Assembly: GCA_028023455.1 (NCBI GenBank)
Contig: JAQFVV010006451.1
Coordinates: 979,501 to 1,043,500, forward strand
Source of the DNA: Epiperipatus broadwayi
Taxonomy: Eukaryota > Onychophora > Udeonychophora > Euonychophora > Peripatidae
Direction of reading: 5' to 3'
Length of the DNA: 64,000 nt
Every line of letters begins with the position of its first letter. Position 1 is the first letter of the stretch. A program made the translations under genes and the position numbers. Positions 49,138 through 60,216 of the stretch are shown here, piece by piece. The notes below the pieces were generated by a model. That model made no database searches. It was not told the DNA's origin and worked only from the letters and a program-made list of their open reading frames with translations.

Positions 49138-50550
49138 ATGGAGAATAGTAATAAAGATAAAGAGAAGATATATCAGGGAAAGACGCTCAGGTCAGAAAGA
49201 GTAATCTCTGATGATGATCAAAAGATGGAAGAGGAAAGCGAAGAGAAAACTGATGCAGGGCAAGAACATCAGGAAGTTGTAATCATGGAATCTGTAGAGA
49301 GCTACACACAGGAACAGAATCTAAACCTAGAAACATTATTGATGAATATGTTCACTAACATGGAAAAAAAATTTGAAGCCAAGCATAATGAGATGAAGGA
49401 GTGGATGTCAACACTATGTAATGAAATGAACACTAATATATTAAAACAAATAGATGAGGTGCGAGCAGACTGCAGGAAAGGCTATGAAAAGGTTCATACT
49501 GAATTTGAAGGGCTCTTGGAGGAGGATAAAGGAGAAACTAAAACTATAGTATCCAAAATGACTGGAGAATTAATGATGACATGAAGTGCGATAGACAAGC
49601 AAGAAGCTGCCCACCACATAGCCATAAGTCAAATAAATGATCGCTTGGGGGATGAATTGAAGTGTCATGAAGAACAAGAGAGGATCATTGTAAATGTGCA
49701 GGAAACCCAGACAGAGTTTCAAGACCAGCTAAAAGAACTTAGAGGGGAAATTGATAAACTAAAAAGCAGCACAGTGAAAACTTTAGAATTCAAACCTGAT
49801 AAATTAGAACAAACCACGATTAAAAGAACAAGAGAAGATGTGGTTAACATCATACCAGCCAAAGTACAATCAATACAGGAACAAGTTGATAGGAGATCAA
49901 ATGTTATGCCCATAGGACAGATCTTGAATGCACAAGCCTACATGGCGAAGTTCATCCAAGTGAAATCATTCAAAGGTGATGCGGGAGAAAATCCGAAAGC
50001 ACATATTGAGAGTCTTCAAGAATTGTTTTGATTCCAACAGATCTCAGCACCGGATCAAGTAGCTTTGGCAATTCACTATCTCAATGGATATGCAAAATCA
50101 TGGTGGGAAAGCCATGAAAACAAGCCACTGAATTTTGAACAGTATGCGGCAGCTCTGTTAAGGACCTTCTGGAGCAAGGAGTGCCAGGATGGCATTTATC
50201 ATTCGGTTTTAAAAGAAATATATGAACCGGCTAACAAAGAAACACACACTTTTTTTTTGAGGCAAGTGGCACGTCTCCGGTCTCTGACAGCATTCCCATT
50301 TACAGAGACCCAGACTATCTGGGCAATACAACAAAATATGCCACCATACATACAACAAATGATGGTAGAATGCCGAATAAGGAGAATTGAGGAAATGGCA
50401 CAATTCCTCACCACCATTGACTACATGCCCATCAACAACGAACCTCATGAAAGAATATGGAAAGTTGAGCGAGCTAGAAACCAAGCAACCTCTCATGATC
50501 AACCTAACTTCTGGCGGGGTGACCAAACCCTCAATAAAAAGCCATTTTAA
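49138..50550 (+). pseudogene. Retrotransposon gag, frame broken by two TGA
   Basis: A single frame of about 471 codons from the ATG at 49138 to TAA at 50548, interrupted only by TGA at 49582-49584 and 50029-50031. The first third is charged and coiled-coil-like (METLLMN.. region, KKFEAKHNEMKEWMSTL). The last third is a retrotransposon capsid: HYLNGYAKSWWESH is the family's L.G.A..WW block, followed by F...LL.TFWS and RQVARLRSL. Both stops fit CGA-to-TGA changes, with Arg plausible at each place. No zinc knuckle is seen at the C-terminus, and no protease, reverse transcriptase or integrase follows. It would make the particle shell in a complete element. Here it is a gag-only unit, probably dependent on another element's pol even when intact. 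Confidence 0.82.
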
Positions 50551-50620
50551 CCTCCTGATCGTGGAAGATATTAAAAGTAAGATAACAATAAATCACTCTT
50601 GAAGAAAGATATGAATATAG
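50551..50620 (+). other. Gag-proximal spacer of element F
   Basis: Short non-coding remainder of the F interior. Its last four bases, ATAG, are the left target duplication of solo LTR G. Confidence 0.6.
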
Positions 50621-52383
50621 TGTAACAAGGTGCGGACTGAGGAGAGCCAATGGTCTGCCAAAAGTTACAAGGTAAATGGATATAGATATTACTAACACTA
50701 TTAACTAATAAAATTATTAATAATTGTAAATACTAATATTAAATGGTGGGGGGGGGGGGAATATTTCAATATTAACAGTATGTTATTCGTATATTTATTT
50801 GTAGCTAGTTGTTATTTGTTTAATTTTAAAAGGGGGGAAAAACATCATAAAACTCGTGCTTTGTTGGAGTGTTTGTGGCATGCGAGTACATATATATGTG
50901 CATGATTGATATATTTCAAGTAGATGGCCAGTTAAAGCAAAACGAGATCTTTCTAAAATACAGACGCAGGTTTTAGTACAATGGCGACCGCGATGACACA
51001 ATCATAGTCCGGTTGGATGACGCAACCAGGGAATTTCGAGGGATAGAATCACGGAAACGGACGTGAAAGGACGAGAAGAGCGGGGATATAAAAGGAAATA
51101 GTGAGGGGATATCCTGGTTCTTCCACGGGTCCAGAGAGAAGGAGAACAAAAAGCGTATCATGCATCGAGTGAGGTAAAAACCTCAACTTGACAGGCGATG
51201 AAGGCCTGCCTCACGATCCAGAAGGTGCTGCAAAGAAGATAGTTAAAGAACGCCGAATTCTGGTCTTCGACGGCAAGGAACAGTGGTAGCTACAGGGAAA
51301 ATTAACTATGGAATCATCCAGTTCTAAAGCCATTGACATCGTAAAACATATGCCTTGGAAATGCCTAAATTCCCGGGAATGTTAAGGTAACGTGAACTAT
51401 ATCATTTGCTTATTGATTTGCTATTAAAACATAATCCGAATCTTAAACAGATTGCTTCATCCATCGGAACTTTGAAATAAATTAAATTCTCTATATTCAA
51501 AATGTGTTTCAATAAAACTTTCAAACTACAAAGTCCCTGGAAGCAATTTAATAAAAAAACCTTAATAATGTGTTGTGTTGCCTATAAAGCTCCAAAGAAT
51601 AATATGATTAATCTGTACGTATGTGTGTGTATGCTTGACATTCTATGAAGCACGAGTTGTCAGTAATGGCGGGTCAATTAAATAAATCCTAACCTACTTA
51701 TTTTATAATAAATTGTTTTATGTGATGAATATCTGTGAATATTTTTCTTTTTACTTTTTATTTATGTTATTTTATTAAGTTTCATAGTTATGGAGCTAAA
51801 GACTCCGTGGTTGATTTAAAACGTATACTCTACCTTGAATAACCGGCATAGAGGAACTTAGTATAGGGTAGCGAGCGCACTCCTCGGAAATTAAACGGGA
51901 TTTCCCCTTTGCGCAAAGAAAATCTAGTCGATAAGATTGGATTTCTACAATCATCTTTTTTTTTTCTTTTCTCAGATAGACCGAAATTTAGTTATGGATA
52001 TTAATCCACCTCCAGTTAAAAGAAAGTAGTGTCGGAGTCCACAGTTCCCATCCACGGTCTATTGACCACCACTCCCTGAGATGAGCTAGGCTAATTAACA
52101 TCCCCCCCTTTTTTTAATTACAGCGAAAGGTAAAGCGACAGTAAATATCTATCGAATCACTATCGGGGTTTATTCTGCATCAATAGAGTCCCACGGTGTA
52201 ATTCTTATTTGTTCATCGCAAATAGGTTTGGCGCTTGGAAGCAAACATGCTATCCATAAATATGCCCGGGGATCACGCAGATAGGGGAAATTATATATAT
52301 ATAAGGTTAAATCTCAAGTTAACCATAGCCCTCTTTATGAATTTATTAATACGACCCTTCAGTGGGCTAAGCGGTTCATTATA
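50621..52383 (+). mobile_element. Solo LTR G nested in element F
   Basis: About 1.76 kb from TGTAACAAGGTGC to ..GGTTCATTATA, flanked by ATAG at 50617-50620 and 52384-52387. It has a TATA box (TATAAAAGG, 51087-51095) after GCGGGGA, a GC-richer leader of about 300 bases, and a late segment with GCGCTTGG..GCTATCCATAAATA that resembles one in H (GTGCTTGG..GGATGACCATAAATA). A run of 13 G lies near 50747. No coding sequence. It is a relative of H and shares end motifs with A-E. Confidence 0.75.
51087..51095 (+). promoter_or_regulatory. TATA box of solo LTR G
   Basis: TATAAAAGG in a GC-rich context (GGGGA before it). The same GGGATATAAAAG is found in H at 59119-59129. Confidence 0.65.
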
Positions 52384-52387
52384 ATAG

Positions 52388-52602
52388 TTTACTGTAATAG
52401 TTTTGCACTCAGTGATAGATAGGTCAAAATTTTTTTTTAGCATATATCAGCAAAGAAAAAAAAGGGGCTCACATTAGTTTGATAATTTTTTTTATATAAA
52501 TAAATCACGTACTCCTTTCAAACCAGGTTGTTCTTTTGTCACCGGAACAGCAAGTAAGATATTTTTTTACATTTTTTTTTATCAATTGTAAGTCCGGGAA
52601 AA
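52388..52602 (+). other. 3' interior of element F
   Basis: Non-coding. It ends TCCGGGAAAA directly before the 3' LTR, a short purine run that could serve as polypurine tract. Confidence 0.5.
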
Positions 52603-55600
52603 TGAAGCGGAATCTGAGATTCAGATTGCACTTCACAGCCCACTTCAAATCTTATGCTACCAACCTAAATTCAAACCCTATTCTTGCGTATATATTCCAC
52701 TCACTAACACATTTTTTTATCCTTTTGTTTGAGTATTATTAACTAACATATTTATTAACGAAGATATATGCCTAAATATCTGAATTTAAACTCACAAAAT
52801 AAAAATAATAAATATAGTATTTAAAGAGGGAATACATATGCACAATAGGGAACGGAAGATTAATTATAACAAGCTATAATATCAATATATTATATTTTCT
52901 GCATTTTGTTATTCTATAAAAGATATAATAAGTATTTATTAATTGCAGCTTGGATATCTATAGATATTGTAGAGACAAACGTGCTGAGCAAATATTTATT
53001 GGAAAAGTTCGTTATATGTAATTTTATAAAATTGTTTTTAAATTATTTTTGCTATTAAACTCCACTTTTCTTTTAAATCCAATTTGGAAGATGCGATTGT
53101 AATTAGTCAAAATTAATTAAAGGTGAGAAGCATAATCTTGTATAATATTCTAACATAATTTTAATTAAAAGTTTCTCTAAAATCAAAAGTAGAAACTAAA
53201 CTTAATTGATTTACTTTTGTTACAAACATTTTTTTTTATCAATTTAATTTCGAATTGAAAACTTATCTCACAATGGCATCTTCCAGCACAATGGGTAAAT
53301 TGTATGAACAAATTCTTTTAAAAAATTAATTAAATTAGATAACAATTAGCAATGACCAATCAGAAAAGGATTCCACAAATACCAAGGCATGGAATAATTA
53401 CGAATTAATTTAGAGAGTAACTAAGACAGTCAATGAGAGCAGTCACCAAAAAAATTTGCGTTTGTTAATTTCAATGTGTACTGAGTAAATCTAAGTTGCC
53501 TTTCTTGCCATTCAAGATGGCCTTCCCTGGAGTCTGTGCCCATGGATCTCGATACTCATAGACTATAATTATATGCCTATTTGTTAAATAATAAACTTAT
53601 TGCCTGCCTGAATAACTATGCTTGACAAACTAGATCTAGTCTCCGAGGGAATTGAAATCATCAAAAGAACCACCACGTTTTACAGAGGTAATCATTTCAA
53701 ATGCTGCTAGACCTTTAAAGTTACCGTGAATAATTTTAACTCTCACCTATCTATTTCTTTAAACATTTTGTAAAGCTTTCATTTGTAAAATTTATAATTA
53801 GTTATGAATCAATTTGTAAAATTCTTACCTTTTTGTTAATTGTACCTTGTTCTCTCTATATATAACTTAGCTGTAATCTCTCCTACATTAAACCTCTCCT
53901 GAATAATTATTATTTCTAAATTTCACATCTATGTGGCAATACTTTATTTTCATTATTATATTTTATATTTTCATATACTAAATTATATGTCGATAATTTC
54001 CCCCAGAATCGTAAATGCTTACGCTATCTCTTAATAAAAGAAAACCTTCCTTACTTTTCAGAGAGTAATTAATCTAGTATTTTTTTTAAAAAAATTTGTT
54101 ATTCTTAGTATAGCGGGTGCCTGCTAGTCTGGGGAAATAAAATCAGAATTTGATAATTATTGTACAGTGTTATTTTCAAAAACTAAGTAAAAATCTATTT
54201 TCTTAGAAATGTGTTTTTTTGGTTATTTAAATAATAGCGCTAACTTCTAAAATCTGCAAATAGATTTATATGAATTAAATTAATATTACTTTCTGGAAAT
54301 CAATAGCCACCACCGACTTTATATATATTTAATAATATGAAAAGTATTTATTTATTAAAGCATTCAAAACCAAAGATTTATATTATTTATACGTTGTGGA
54401 AAGTTTATGTGTAGTTTAAAGTAATACATAAAGGGGGGGGGGATCCTTTAGTTCTATGAGCTATATTATATTAGCATTAAATGTAATTCTTCCATATGCA
54501 CGTAGTAATCAAATCATACCGGTACGCTGGGTTTTTATTAATAAAGATAGGCGATAATTCTTTATTCCTTAGTTAAATATATATATTTATATTAATGCAA
54601 GCGTTACGTGTATACCGGCCTTTCATTATATATATCTTTGTGCTTCATTCATTTTTACTTCCAATACCAAGGACAAGGTTTGGCAAACCTCTTTGGATTT
54701 CTTCAGCACGAGATATTATTGCATAGGGTTCGCTCTGGCAAAAGTCCAGCCTATAGCAATTCAATAAAGCGCATTCTTCGTTGTTTATGACCCGACTCTG
54801 CCGACGTTTGCAGAGAGTCACCTTCTTTAACTGTGAATTGAAGCATCTTCTTGGATCTTAGAATAGATCTCTCAATTGCCATCATACACGTACCACTTTC
54901 CCATATTTTGTTCTCGTTAAAAGTCTATTAATTCTTCTAAACCATACTGTTATGATTATGCTAAATGGATTGCCATTTTTTTATATGTTTCATTCACACT
55001 TTCAGATATAATATTTCTGCCATTCTTATTATTTCCCAAATTAGCTTCCCACACATGTTCTTATATAGCAAATGCAAATATTAATTAAATATAATTATTC
55101 TTATCCTCCAACTCAATATACTTAAGTATTGGTACGAGTGCTATTGTTTTATTAATGGTGCATTCAAAGAACTTTATGTAACTGTAGTCTAGTGCTATTA
55201 TTAAAAATCTTATGTATCCCATTCAATCGATAAATTATTGACATATAAATAGCCGCGTTAGAATAAAGCCATGAATTATTTGTTATTGATGATTAAATAC
55301 GTTCATTTTATAGCATTGTAAAAGAGGTTAATGTTGTCCAAGGGAGATAAACACCCATTTTATTTACATTGTAACACCAATAACATTTGCAATCATATAT
55401 ATTCCAAGTTGATTTAATAAATCTTACATCTTTCTAAATATCTAAGTCATTGTTTCATTTATTGAATAGAAATGGATTTGATGTTATATAAAAAAGGTTC
55501 CACTTACTAGATGATCAAAAATCACTAATCATAATATCCTGTACATGAATAAAGTTCAAATAATAGTCTTTTTGTGTCACGACTTTGTGATGCCGGCAGG

Positions 55601-55785
55601 GTAGAAATAAATTAGATCAGTATCATTGGAATTGTTGCTCATAAGTTGGTAGATCTGGAAAATAGGCAAATAGGGCAGAGTTCATGAATGTTCCTGACTT
55701 ATGTATCTTGCGCATGACTGGACTCGAGGTACTTTTGCCTAGATGCTAGATCTTGTTATATGAACAGATGAAACTGACCGGTACA
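52603..55785 (+). mobile_element. 3' LTR of the gag-only retrotransposon (F)
   Basis: A 3,183-base direct repeat of 44871-48034, ending GACCGGTACA and followed by ATAT. It differs from the 5' LTR by scattered substitutions and small indels, for example an extra AATATCTGAATTTAAACTC segment near 52775. The AATAAA (54763-54768) and the following hairpin (54793-54820) are kept. Confidence 0.85.
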
Positions 55786-57059
55786 ATATATATATATATG
55801 TGTGTGTGTGTATTGCTAACCAACATTTGATAGCTTACTAGAATTTGAAATTATTTCAGGATTTATTTGGCTAAATTTGAATCCAAATCTTGAGAAATGT
55901 AAGCAGATATTTAACATATTAACAGTATTACACAATTTTTTAATATATGCATTAATCTTTGGTCTGCTTTAAAATATACTATCATTATTTACTATTCAGG
56001 TCCATTGGTCCTGCTTTCACCAGATGACATAAATTCATATCCTAGCACTTAGAATTACAATTCATATTATAAGCTTGCATATAATTAAAAAAATTATATC
56101 AAATAAACTTACTAATCAAAAAAAAGACAAACAAATATTATTAGCAAATGTGAAGTATTTAGTTGCTTCATTTCAACACAATACATGTGAATGTTCTTCA
56201 TATAAGTTTTGTTACACTATATTTTATTTGAGGTTTTTTTACCCTTTTTGAGGAACATATGTTACAGTGGAGTTTGTTTTAATGGAGATTCTTTGTCTAT
56301 TTCTTTTCTATTTTAAATATCTTTTTATATTTTCCTATCTTTGTATTCTGCTGATTTTATTGGCTGAGTGAGGTAAAAGTCTAAACTTTTAATTGGTCAA
56401 TTCCTAAACTTAACGGTCAAAATATATTCATCTTTTAATATTATATTCACTTTAGTTTCATTTGTAAAAAGTATATTAATGATTTGTCAGGTTATAAAAG
56501 TGAATGAAAGTTTTTTAAAAATAAATTTTTATTTATAATTATAAAAATATTCGATAGCGGCAAATCTAAAATGAACGTTACTCACCAACCAAAAAGTTTT
56601 GCTGATGTCAGTGATTTCTTTCCCATTTTACATTGCAGATAAGTAAATAATTTTTGCTAAAGTCTTAACTATTTTTTTAAAATAATTTTATTTTTAGCAT
56701 ATTTTATCAAAATAATTTATAATTTGTCAAAAAATACTTTTAAAATGGTCTAAAACATTCGTTTATCATTTTCAAAATGAAACAAAAAAAATCGTAGCAG
56801 TAAAAGTTATTGAAAACCATTTTCTTTGTTGTCGAAAGATAACAGCCATTCAGAATTAAGAATGGCGGCACTCTTCCTTTGTTAGACCTTTAATGTCAAA
56901 TTTATTGATTTTTTACTTGTAAAATAATTCAAGAGAGAGCAGCATCTTATGTAACTTTTTATAACCTTTCAAATGATGGTAAAATCTTTATCGTAGCATT
57001 AAAAATGATGGAATTCAAATGCCTTGAAGTGGCTTCGAGTCATCTTGTAAAACTCCTTT
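55786..57059. other. AT/GT microsatellite then AT-rich DNA
   Basis: AT then GT dinucleotides run from 55786 to about 55811. Beyond them no feature is supported. Confidence 0.6.
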
Positions 57060-57910
57060 AAAAGGTTAATTATAAAGTTTATCTTTTTTTCCTAACCATT
57101 TAGAAACATCTTTAAAATGCATGCATTCATTACACTTACATTGATTATCTTTTAATATGCAATTCATGATCATTTCTTTGTCATTCTTCGGACATTGTAA
57201 ATTCTTGAGATTTTGCACTTGGTATGTATACTGTCTTCCATTTTATTACAAGCAAGCATAATTTAAGGGTTTTTTTTTGGTACTGGCATGCACTTTTCTG
57301 TCAATAAAAATGTGGCTAACAATGTCAAATTTTTTTTAGGATAGTATGAAACTATAATTGCATTTTTTTGAAATGTGTATAATGTTAAATATGTTTGCCT
57401 ACTTTTTCGATTGATGAAACAAGTTAGTAATTCAGTCTTATTTTTTATATGGTGCCCATGAGTATTAATATTTTTAAAAGATATATTTATCAAGAGAATA
57501 TAAGGTAAAATAATTATCAGAGGTTATATTATGACCAGAGTTTTCTATTTTATTTACTAATCATTTTACAACATTTTCACTTTAATTTTTTTCTTATTTT
57601 AATTTCTTTAGTGCAAACTTCAAACTTATCATGAATATGATGTAATGATGTCACAGACTGACCAAATTTTATTCTGTATCATCCATTCTTTGATGCAATA
57701 TATTGTTTTAGGTAACATCAACTTCCAAAAGTCACTAATTATTTGTCTACAAATATATTCTAGTTTGGAACACAGATATCTTGAAGGTATGATTCTATTG
57801 TTCAAAACACTGCCCGACAGGATGCAGTTTGACTTTGCTCCATATTCTGGATTTTTCTTCAGCTTTTTCAAATCTATGTGCTTGTAATATATTTTATAAT
57901 TTGTCGTCAT
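57060..57910 (-). pseudogene. piggyBac-type transposase remnant
   Basis: On the minus strand, broken frames follow the order of a piggyBac transposase. At about 57640-57780 KLEYICRQIISDFWK leads to PKTIYCIKEWMI, which lines up with the family's P.E...IDE.M block, so the catalytic Asp may be lost. The second frame (57263-57493) has SYYPKKNLTLLATF, matching the SPKKN..LLST block. After a stop come IMLACNKMEDSIHT, the decayed N.TKGGVDT block, then NVRRMTKK and KIINVSVMNACI, matching the RR..RWP..IFYN.I...AFI end. At least five stops are present. A cut-and-paste transposase fossil. Terminal repeats and TTAA duplications were not found. Confidence 0.65.
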
Positions 57911-58261
57911 CCATTAGATCATTAAAAAATTTAAATATGTTTTCTAATTTTATTTTTGTTTTATATATGCCACCTAAGATTAGAACTCCCAATAAGCTTG
58001 TTTTTTTCCAATTATTTAGTTAAATTCTTTGATCTACTTTATTCAATTTACAATGATCTCCATAAAGGATTGGAAAAAATTACCAAAAATGAAGAAATGG
58101 TGTATATCAATTTTTGGATTTGAAAAATATGTACAGCCTATTACTTTATAAGATATTATGTGAGAATTATTTTATTTGAAGGTGTACAATGGAATATTTA
58201 TTTCATGTTTTGATCTTATTTTTAGATATGAATATATTTTTTGGTTCGGTTTTTTTGACTT
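57911..58261. other. AT-rich DNA, possibly upstream transposase debris
   Basis: It could include the N-terminal part of the piggyBac fossil, but I cannot support a reading. Confidence 0.4.
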
Positions 58262-58560
58262 GTAACCCTAGGAGTTATTAAACAAGGCAAAACTCTCTCC
58301 ATACAGTAGTGCCACCCTGTGCCAACCAGAGTAATCAATGGAGGCTAGAAAGCTTAGTGTATAAAATCCCTATCTAGTGCCTACTCATCCAATATTCCCA
58401 GACTAGTTTCTGGCTTGTGGCCTTCATCAGTGAGGAGCCTTGGTTGGCACATGGTGGCACTACTGTATGGAGAGAGTTTTGCCTTGTTTAATAACAATTG
58501 TGTGCTAGTATAAGAAATGGTGATCATGTGATGTTTAGTGGTTTAACCTAGGGAGTTGTA
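58262..58560. repeat. Long foldback element, copy 2
   Basis: AAACAAGGCAAAACTCTCTC..CATACAGTAGTGCCACC on the left is repeated inverted at about 58441-58490. The outer segment TGGTGATCATGTGATGTTTA matches the complement of the start of copy 1 (16862). CCTAGG occurs near both outer edges (58267 and 58550). The loop region contains, on the minus strand, CTGATGAAGGCCACAAGCCA followed by GAAAC (58406-58430). Confidence 0.8.
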
Positions 58561-58775
58561 ATCTCTTTTGCTATTTCAGATTTAAAACTGCTATTATCAA
58601 TGACTGTCTGCTACCATAACCTTTGTACTGTCAGATTCCTCATTATCTTTTGAAAAATGCGATGATTGTCATTATATTTAATATTACTCATTATTTCCAA
58701 CACAGCCATGAGTCCTTTGGAGTTTAAAAGTATATGCTTTCTCATCATGAAAAATAAAACTATATATATATATAT
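58561..58775. other. AT-rich spacer ending in TA tract
   Basis: Nothing recognised. The TA tract (about 58759-58775) is the insertion site of solo LTR H. Confidence 0.6.
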
Positions 58776-60204
58776 TGTAACAGAATGGGTTCGAACCAAG
58801 TCACAAATAAAATTATTTAATCAGTAAACGTGTAAACGTAGATATATATTATATTTATTTTGGTTTATTACGTGGTGGTGGTTACAAATACATAAACACA
58901 GGGGATGTGTGTATGAGTGAATTAAGTAGTGAAAAGAGAGAAACAAGATTTTGTTTTACACTTTAAAAACTAGAGGTTTCCGGCAGAATGAGATTCTATT
59001 TTCTGTTATATTACAATAGAAGTTACGACACAAGTTTTCACACGTCTAACAGATCTTGTTAGTCCACATTGAAAATTGGAAGTGAGATAAAAAAGAAGCT
59101 TCTACAACAAATGGAGAGGGATATAAAAGCAAGCCACCCAGAATGCATTGGATCTTTTTCTGGCAGAGCTACAACAGTGAACACCTAAACGGTTTTGGTA
59201 TTTAACTTATATAATGGCGATATCAAAAGAAATGTCGGGGTAGGATAAGCTGCATCGGATTCAAACCCCTAATTCCAACCTGCTGCAGCTGCCTCAACTA
59301 ATAAAACCATGATGCCTCAAAACAAAACATAATTCCAGTGTGGAATCAAATGAACCTTGTCGGCCAACGGACATAAAGATCTCAAATCATTACCTTGAAT
59401 TGCCTAATTTACCTGTGGAACAGAACTCTGTAATAGATAGGTAAATCTTCTTTTACTACTTCCCAGGAGGAGTCAGGTAAAGAACTTTAATTAATGATTT
59501 TATTTTTCTTTGTGAAAAGGAAATTCTTGTGTTTTTACTTACTATAATAAGTGGAGATGACGTATGAACTAATTAATAAGGTTTCCTTAAAGCCTCATTC
59601 TATTTTGGACATAATAAATTAATCAGTGTCGAAGTCATGTGATACAAACTTTTTCATAGTATCAACTTTCACTACTTGAGTTGCGTATGAGAGATTTATT
59701 ATGGAAGGAATGACGATTTAAAATGACAGAGTAATAAATACATTTTTTTATATTATTAAATAAATATACAAAGAAGTAGAGTGGAATTAGTTATTTATTT
59801 ATAGATTCATTTATCTAGTTGTTGTTATTTTTTATGTTAAAAAAAAGAAGAAAAGAAATCTTAACCCCATTTGTAGCTACTCCCGGCGGTGACGCCACCT
59901 GGCCATGAAACTGAGATAGCTGATGGCCAAAATCTCCCACATTACATAAATAGTATTCTTGTTGGTAATATATCCACTTCACATAATTCTTATATTCGTA
60001 TAGGATTGGTGCTTGGTGTCCTTCGGATGACCATAAATACGCGTTGGGGATATATTACAGTTGCGAGAATAAATCCATAAGTTTGGAATAATGGATCAAA
60101 ACCACTTAATTAAATAAAAATACATAGGCATGTATATTGATACATCATATATACATATTCAGTAGAGTACGCTTGTCTAGTGAGAGGTAATGGGTTTTGT
60201 TATA
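58776..60204 (+). mobile_element. Solo LTR H
   Basis: About 1.43 kb from TGTAACAGAATGGG to ..GGGTTTTGTTATA, with ATAT on both sides. TATA box TATAAAAGC at 59122-59130 in a GGGATATAAAAG context, as in G. A GC-richer leader of about 330 bases follows, ending in a donor-like ATAGGTAAAT. The late CTTGG..GACCATAAATA segment resembles G. Beyond that, G and H are too diverged to align by eye. No coding sequence. Confidence 0.7.
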
Positions 60205-60216
60205 ATATATATATAT

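Noticed and set aside
50199-50526. Minus-strand frames opposite gag (50199-50417, 50209-50526)
   Set aside because: Antisense shadows of the capsid frame. The + strand carries the recognised WW block.
39236-51850. Shared TACCTTGAATAAC in the LINE leader (39236) and in LTR G (51833)
   Set aside because: The match is 13 bases with no similarity around it, which is expected by chance in this much AT-rich DNA.
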